Assembly: GCA_951394405.1 (NCBI GenBank)
Contig: OX596340.1
Span: forward strand, 310,001 to 374,000
Length of the DNA: 64,000 bases
From: Coprinellus micaceus
Taxonomy: Eukaryota; Basidiomycota; Agaricomycetes; Agaricales; Psathyrellaceae
Direction: 5' to 3'
Both the position numbers and the translations under genes were made by a program. Under the pieces are notes generated by a model. The model searched no databases. It had not been told where the DNA came from and saw nothing but the letters and a program-made list of their open reading frames with translations. Of the stretch, positions 60,243-64,000 are shown piece after piece (position 1 is the stretch's first letter; every line of letters begins with the position of its first letter).

Positions 60243-61384
60243 TCAGTCTTCAAAGTCCCTGAGTTCCTCCCAAGGAGGCAGGTTGAAATAACTTGGCAAG
60301 GCTGCCCAAGCTGTCCTCCTCCCGGTGTCGTGGATCAATTCGGCCATTGCCCTGCAAGGAGAACATGTATCTCTGAGGAGCTTCTTGCCAGGATCGCTGG
60401 CCGCATATTGTCCCCAGGTTTCCCATACATGTTGTGGCTCGACAACCATCTGGAGGAGGTCCCGCATCGTGCGTCTTGAGATATTCTGGCATGTCTTCTT
60501 CGAGCAACACGTACTGATACCGCCGAGTAGCTGCGTCCATCCGTAAACCATCTGGATGTGAACCCGAAGGAGTTCTAGTCGGCCCTGGATACAATTCCGT
60601 AGAGCGACGTATGGTATCGGAAGTTCGTCCGACTGATGCAGAGTATTCTCCTGACGAAGTAATCACTGATCAGCTACCGGCTCATAAATGGCATAGATAA
60701 TTGTTGCCTCACCATGTTACAGGCTACAACGAAGTATAGGGAAGGTAGGATAGAGCGGATCTTGCACTCATGCGCGAGCTCGACTATGGAGAAGCCCAGA
60801 TCCCTCGCCTTCTCCTCTGGTGTGTGCGCTATGTGCGTATAGACGGTAGGGCTGAGCTTCTCGAAGTCCTCCAATTGTGTGGGGAATTGAAGCTTCAGCC
60901 TTGCCAACCCTTCTTCCCTCAGGTGCGGAATATCGTATTTTTTTCCCGAGGCGAACCATAGCGGCTATGGCAGAGAAACTCATGATATTCCTGACATTGG
61001 TGTACCTCCTAGCGTTCCAGGGCGACAGAACTTTAACAGGCTGCCCTTCAACCGACGGGAGAGGCGATGGAGAACTCACGGATCACCATACAGCGCTAAT
61101 AGCATGTGCTCCACGTCCTCCGGCGAATCGTGGAGCTCCACGATTGCGCATCCCTCCACCTTGGGCTCACTCTCAGGTTGCGGGACCTCGAAAAGACCAG
61201 CGAAAACTGGAGAATGCTTGGAGAGGTTTGACCGATGGACCTTGAATTGGACGCGCCGTGCCTGTAGAATGACACTCCCATCACACAGCCAGACCTCATT
61301 CGACCGTGTAACCGGGGGTTCCTCATTGTCTTCAGCTCCTGAATCCGAGACGTTTCCCTCGTCGATCCTACGTCGTTTGAGCAT
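60243..61384 (-). pseudogene. BTB/POZ domain protein, paralog 2, with a frameshift in an A7 run
   Basis: Three exons (61080-61384, 60713-61008, 60243-60650). The BTB core is clear: NEVWLCDGSVILQARRVQFKVH, LSKHSPVFAGLF, and IVELHDSPEDVEHMLLALYGDP. In exon 2 the frame reads AAMVRLGKK, then a run of seven A residues (plus-strand T run 60938-60944) shifts it. One base must be removed to continue YDIPHLREEGLARLKL, exactly the sequence expected from paralog 3 (IKYEIPHLRDEALARLKL). Exon 2 is 296 bp against 295 bp in paralog 3, confirming one extra base. The rest, ending ALPSYFNLPPWEELRDFED, is intact. Homopolymer length error in sequencing is a real alternative to true inactivation. Like its paralogs it may act in Cullin-3 ubiquitination, which is inference. 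Confidence 0.82.
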
Positions 61385-61754
61385 GGCCGAGCTGGGAAGG
61401 AGGTTGTGTACAGACAACGGAATCGACCAAATTGGAGGCTTGCTTGAGGCTGGCGATGTACGCCAAGGTTGAAGGGAGGATGGACGTTGACAAGATAGCT
61501 GGCTGGCCCTGGGGCAGCCTGGGGCTGACGATTTGAATGACACGCTGGCAGATGATTTGCAAATGCGCGTGATTTCCTCGTGACCGAGGTGCTTGGGCGC
61601 TTAACATCATCAGGATTCAGAATTCAGCTTGAGCGCGGCGAGCGAGTCCCTGATCGTCGTTAATACGTGTTTTTCTGCGCAACGGTACGGAGTGCTAGCT
61701 GATAGTCATACACAAATAGGAAGAAGTGCGTACAAATGGCCGAGGAGGGTGCCA
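61385..61754. promoter_or_regulatory. Upstream region of BTB paralog 2
   Basis: GGGCGCTTA at 61595-61603 sits in a block (GTGCTTGGGCGCTTAA) that is also found upstream of paralog 3 at about 63,164-63,179, so the promoter element was duplicated with the gene. Confidence 0.5.
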
Positions 61755-62864
61755 CTATTCTTTAAAATCCTTGAGATCCTGCCACTTGGGGAGTTGAAAA
61801 TAAGTCGGTAGCTCGTCCCATACAGCTCTCCTCCCTTCCTCATGCGCAGTCTGGGCGTATGACCTACAAGGCCCACACAGACATTTGAGGTACTTCGTAC
61901 CAGCCTCGCCTGCTGCGTACTCTTTCCAAGTACGAAAGGTCGAATAGCGGGTCGAATTTCGCCCTACGCGACCCAGAAAATCTTTCATGACCCTCCTAGA
62001 TACATCCTGGCAAGTCTTCTTGGATTGGCACTTCTCGATAGTGCCGACTTGCTGTGTCCATTTGTAGACTTTCTTGGCCGCGGCTTCGAGAAGTTTCTGG
62101 CGCCCATGAACGCAGCTACGCATTGCAGGATACGGTATCGGAAGCTCATCTGATTCGAGTAAAGATTTGTCCTGAAGCCGTGAACGTCAGATCGCGCCCA
62201 TTTGAAAAGGTGGGGCTGCTCACGAGGTCACATTGCAGTGAGAATAGGTATATGGATGGCAAGATTGACTGAATCTTGCACTCGTGTGCCAGGTTTATGG
62301 TAGCGAAATTTGCATTTAACGTGCCACTCGGATATCGAAGGCAGCTGTGACTTCCCCGAACGTTCAATTTGTCAAATTCTTCGAGCTTCGTAGGGCACTC
62401 CAGCTTCAACCTCGCCAAAGCTTCGTCTCTGAGATGGGGTATTTCGTACTTTATGCCGAGGCGAATCATGGCGGCTACTGAACGGAACCTAATGTCCTCC
62501 TTACGCTTCGCGTAAAGGCTATTTGCATATGGCATAAGTGGAATGGTGCAGGGGAGGAGCTGGCATAATACAAGTATGGGGAGGTGACTCACGGATCTCC
62601 GTATAGGGCTAACAGGATGTCCTCGACATCCCGGGAGGCGTCGTGAAGCTTCACAACCCGACATCCTTCCACCATTTCCTCGCCATCAGGTTGTGCAGTG
62701 TCCAAAAGGCTGGCCAGAATTACCGAGTGTTTAGAGAGGATCGATCGGTGAGCCCTGAATTGGACGTTCTCGGCTTGCAAAACGACGTTCCCGTCGTCAA
62801 ACCAGACTCTCTGAGACCTCGCAGGTTTCCCTGCACCCTCTAATTCCTCGGCTACAGCAACCAT
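61755..62864 (-). CDS. BTB/POZ domain protein, paralog 3
   Basis: Three exons (62593-62864, 62224-62518, 61755-62171) encode 327 residues. The BTB domain runs from VWFDDGNVVLQAENVQFRAH through ILSKHSVILASLL to VVKLHDASRDVEDILLALYG, followed by the C-terminal helical part with LHDEALARLKLECPTKLEEF-like sequence and a second half ending LPTYFQLPKWQDLKDFKE. A cysteine-rich segment KCQSKKTCQDVSRR and KCLCGPCRS is shared with paralog 2. The gene lies in the same orientation 370 bases upstream of paralog 2, so the pair arose by tandem duplication. No other domain is visible and function is unknown beyond probable protein-protein interaction. Confidence 0.88.
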
Positions 62865-63514
62865 TCTGTGTTCCTCGGACGTCCCGCGTGTAGATCCGCT
62901 CTAGAGGTTGCCTCGGGCCAGCCAAACCTGAAACAGCCCGCGATCCCAGTATACCCGGTACGATCGTACGTCAGGGTGGTGGAGGGCCGAGGTATCCTAT
63001 TTAGGTGGTAGGCGTAAGTCTGGGCGAAGATAACTGGCAAGTTAGATCGTCATGGACGCTAGAGAAGAGCCTGAGGGTCACCAGCTCAGGCTGCGGTGTG
63101 CTTAGTCACAGAGCCTCACAGCACCAAATTAGGCGAAAGTGATGCGCGTGACTAGGCTTCACGTGCTTGGGCGCTTAATGTCCGCGAGCCACCTATTTGA
63201 GGAAACTGTTCCTTTATAGGACAATGACAGGCTAATGATAGCTGCGTCGTTATAATTAGAACAAATCAAAATGATATATTGCGGTAATTCACAACACTCC
63301 ATCCTGATTCGCTTGCTTTGGGTGGTACACGTTGGTGTTGATAGGATTTAGGGAAGCGAGCTTAGGGCCTGAGATCAAGCTACTTGGTCGCTCAAGCAGG
63401 GCGACTAATGTCAAAGGAGCCCACGAGGTCTGACTCCTCAAGCTGGCCAAACGTCAGGACCCGGAACCTAGGTTGGTAGGTGATGATCAGTTCAACTTGG
63501 TTGGAAGTGGCGGT
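62865..63514. other. Intergenic region upstream of BTB paralog 3
   Basis: 650 bases. GGGCGCTTA at 63169-63177 within the block shared with 61,590. No gene recognised. Confidence 0.5.
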
Positions 63515-64000
63515 TCAAGTCAGGCATATACGAACCCTGTACGCCTTTCCAGGGGCAGGTTCCCAGACGTTATAATGTAAGTTAGGATCTATTATTTGAG
63601 TTAGACAGAGAGTTATTGGACGCGAGAAAGTGTCCCTCTAGCTCACCGTTCAGATCGAGATGTCCCGGGATCTCGAACAAGGGTGGGTCACCATCTCCCC
63701 CATTGACAATCTTGATCTGGGCGCAGGAGATGTAGAACTCGGGGTTTGGCTGCCAATGTTCTCGGCCCGCAGAAGGTACTGTGGCAGAGAGCGTCAGTGG
63801 AAAATACAGAGCATATGGATCCTAACATGACGTCGACTCTTACCTCTCCAGATGGAACCTCGGCGGGAATGGTGAAGTTGAGGGTGTTTTCGTAATACGT
63901 TTCGAAAGTCCACATGTTGTCAATCGCCTTCGGGTTACGATCTCCGGAGCCTCCCCAGTTCTTGATCTGCGACGGGGTGTTTATACCACTGATGAGCTTT
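63515..64000 (-). CDS. AA9-like lytic polysaccharide monooxygenase, 3' part, truncated by right window edge
   Basis: Visible exons on the minus strand are 63844-64000 (continuing beyond the window), about 63647-63778 and 63515-63588. The protein reads NTLNFTIPAEVPSGE, then YLLRAENIG and further on EFYISCAQIKIVNGG, a typical AA9 core in which the tyrosine of FYISCAQ is the axial copper ligand position. These secreted copper enzymes cleave cellulose or related polysaccharides oxidatively. The middle exon is problematic: YLLRAENIGSQTP is one base out of phase with EFYISCAQI. Either a base is missing near 63738-63744, or splicing uses the acceptor after 63750, which restores the frame but loses the YLLRAENI strand. 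The catalytic N-terminal histidine lies outside the window. Confidence 0.75.

Overview
This window looks like chromosomal DNA of a filamentous basidiomycete, most likely an Agaricomycete. The genes are broken by many short introns (mostly 45-70 bp, GT...AG). The gene families fit too: DUF6535 membrane proteins, an AAO-type GMC oxidoreductase pair, a fungal chitin synthase, an AA9-type LPMO and BTB paralogs. I see no bacterial, viral or plasmid genes and no CRISPR array. Exon coordinates were built by hand from splice sites, reading frame and family knowledge; no search was run.

Layout. 0-4.5 kb: the 5' part of a 7-TM-like membrane protein gene running off the left edge, an 82-bp inverted repeat, and a 2,263-bp hAT-like non-autonomous transposon with perfect 333-bp terminal inverted repeats and an 8-bp target duplication. 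4.8-27.4 kb: a large inverted segmental duplication. The left arm is GMC oxidoreductase (+, broken by a TAG codon), DUF6535 gene (-) and beta-sandwich single-pass membrane protein (+). The right arm is the same trio in mirror order (-,+,-). A 17-exon gene coding for a helical-bundle/RING protein lies only in the left arm. Between the arms are the complex I 51-kDa subunit, a small dual-specificity phosphatase and a BTB gene.

28-46 kb: a 221-bp MITE, a GPI-anchored double-cupredoxin protein, the CAAX protease RCE1, the AAA ATPase AFG2, ATP synthase subunit f, a gene-poor stretch (38.4-45.0 kb) holding one tiny cysteine-rich protein gene, and the GPI transamidase subunit GPI16/PIG-T. 47-54.5 kb: three tandem flavin monooxygenase paralogs, the middle one frameshifted. 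55-64 kb: a division-1 chitin synthase, two tandem BTB paralogs (one with a frameshift in a seven-base A run) and the 3' part of an AA9-like LPMO gene running off the right edge.

Functionally the window mixes housekeeping genes (NDUFV1, AFG2, ATP17, GPI16, RCE1, CHS) with fast-evolving accessory genes (GMC oxidoreductases, FMOs, LPMO, BTB, DUF6535, membrane beta-sandwich proteins). Four accessory paralogs carry what look like fresh disabling changes. The most system-like item is the module kept in both duplication arms: a DUF6535 gene and a beta-sandwich membrane-protein gene transcribed head to head from a ~370-bp shared promoter, with a secreted GMC oxidoreductase gene next to it. A short motif, T(A/T)AGCGCCC, recurs upstream of many genes far more often than chance would give.
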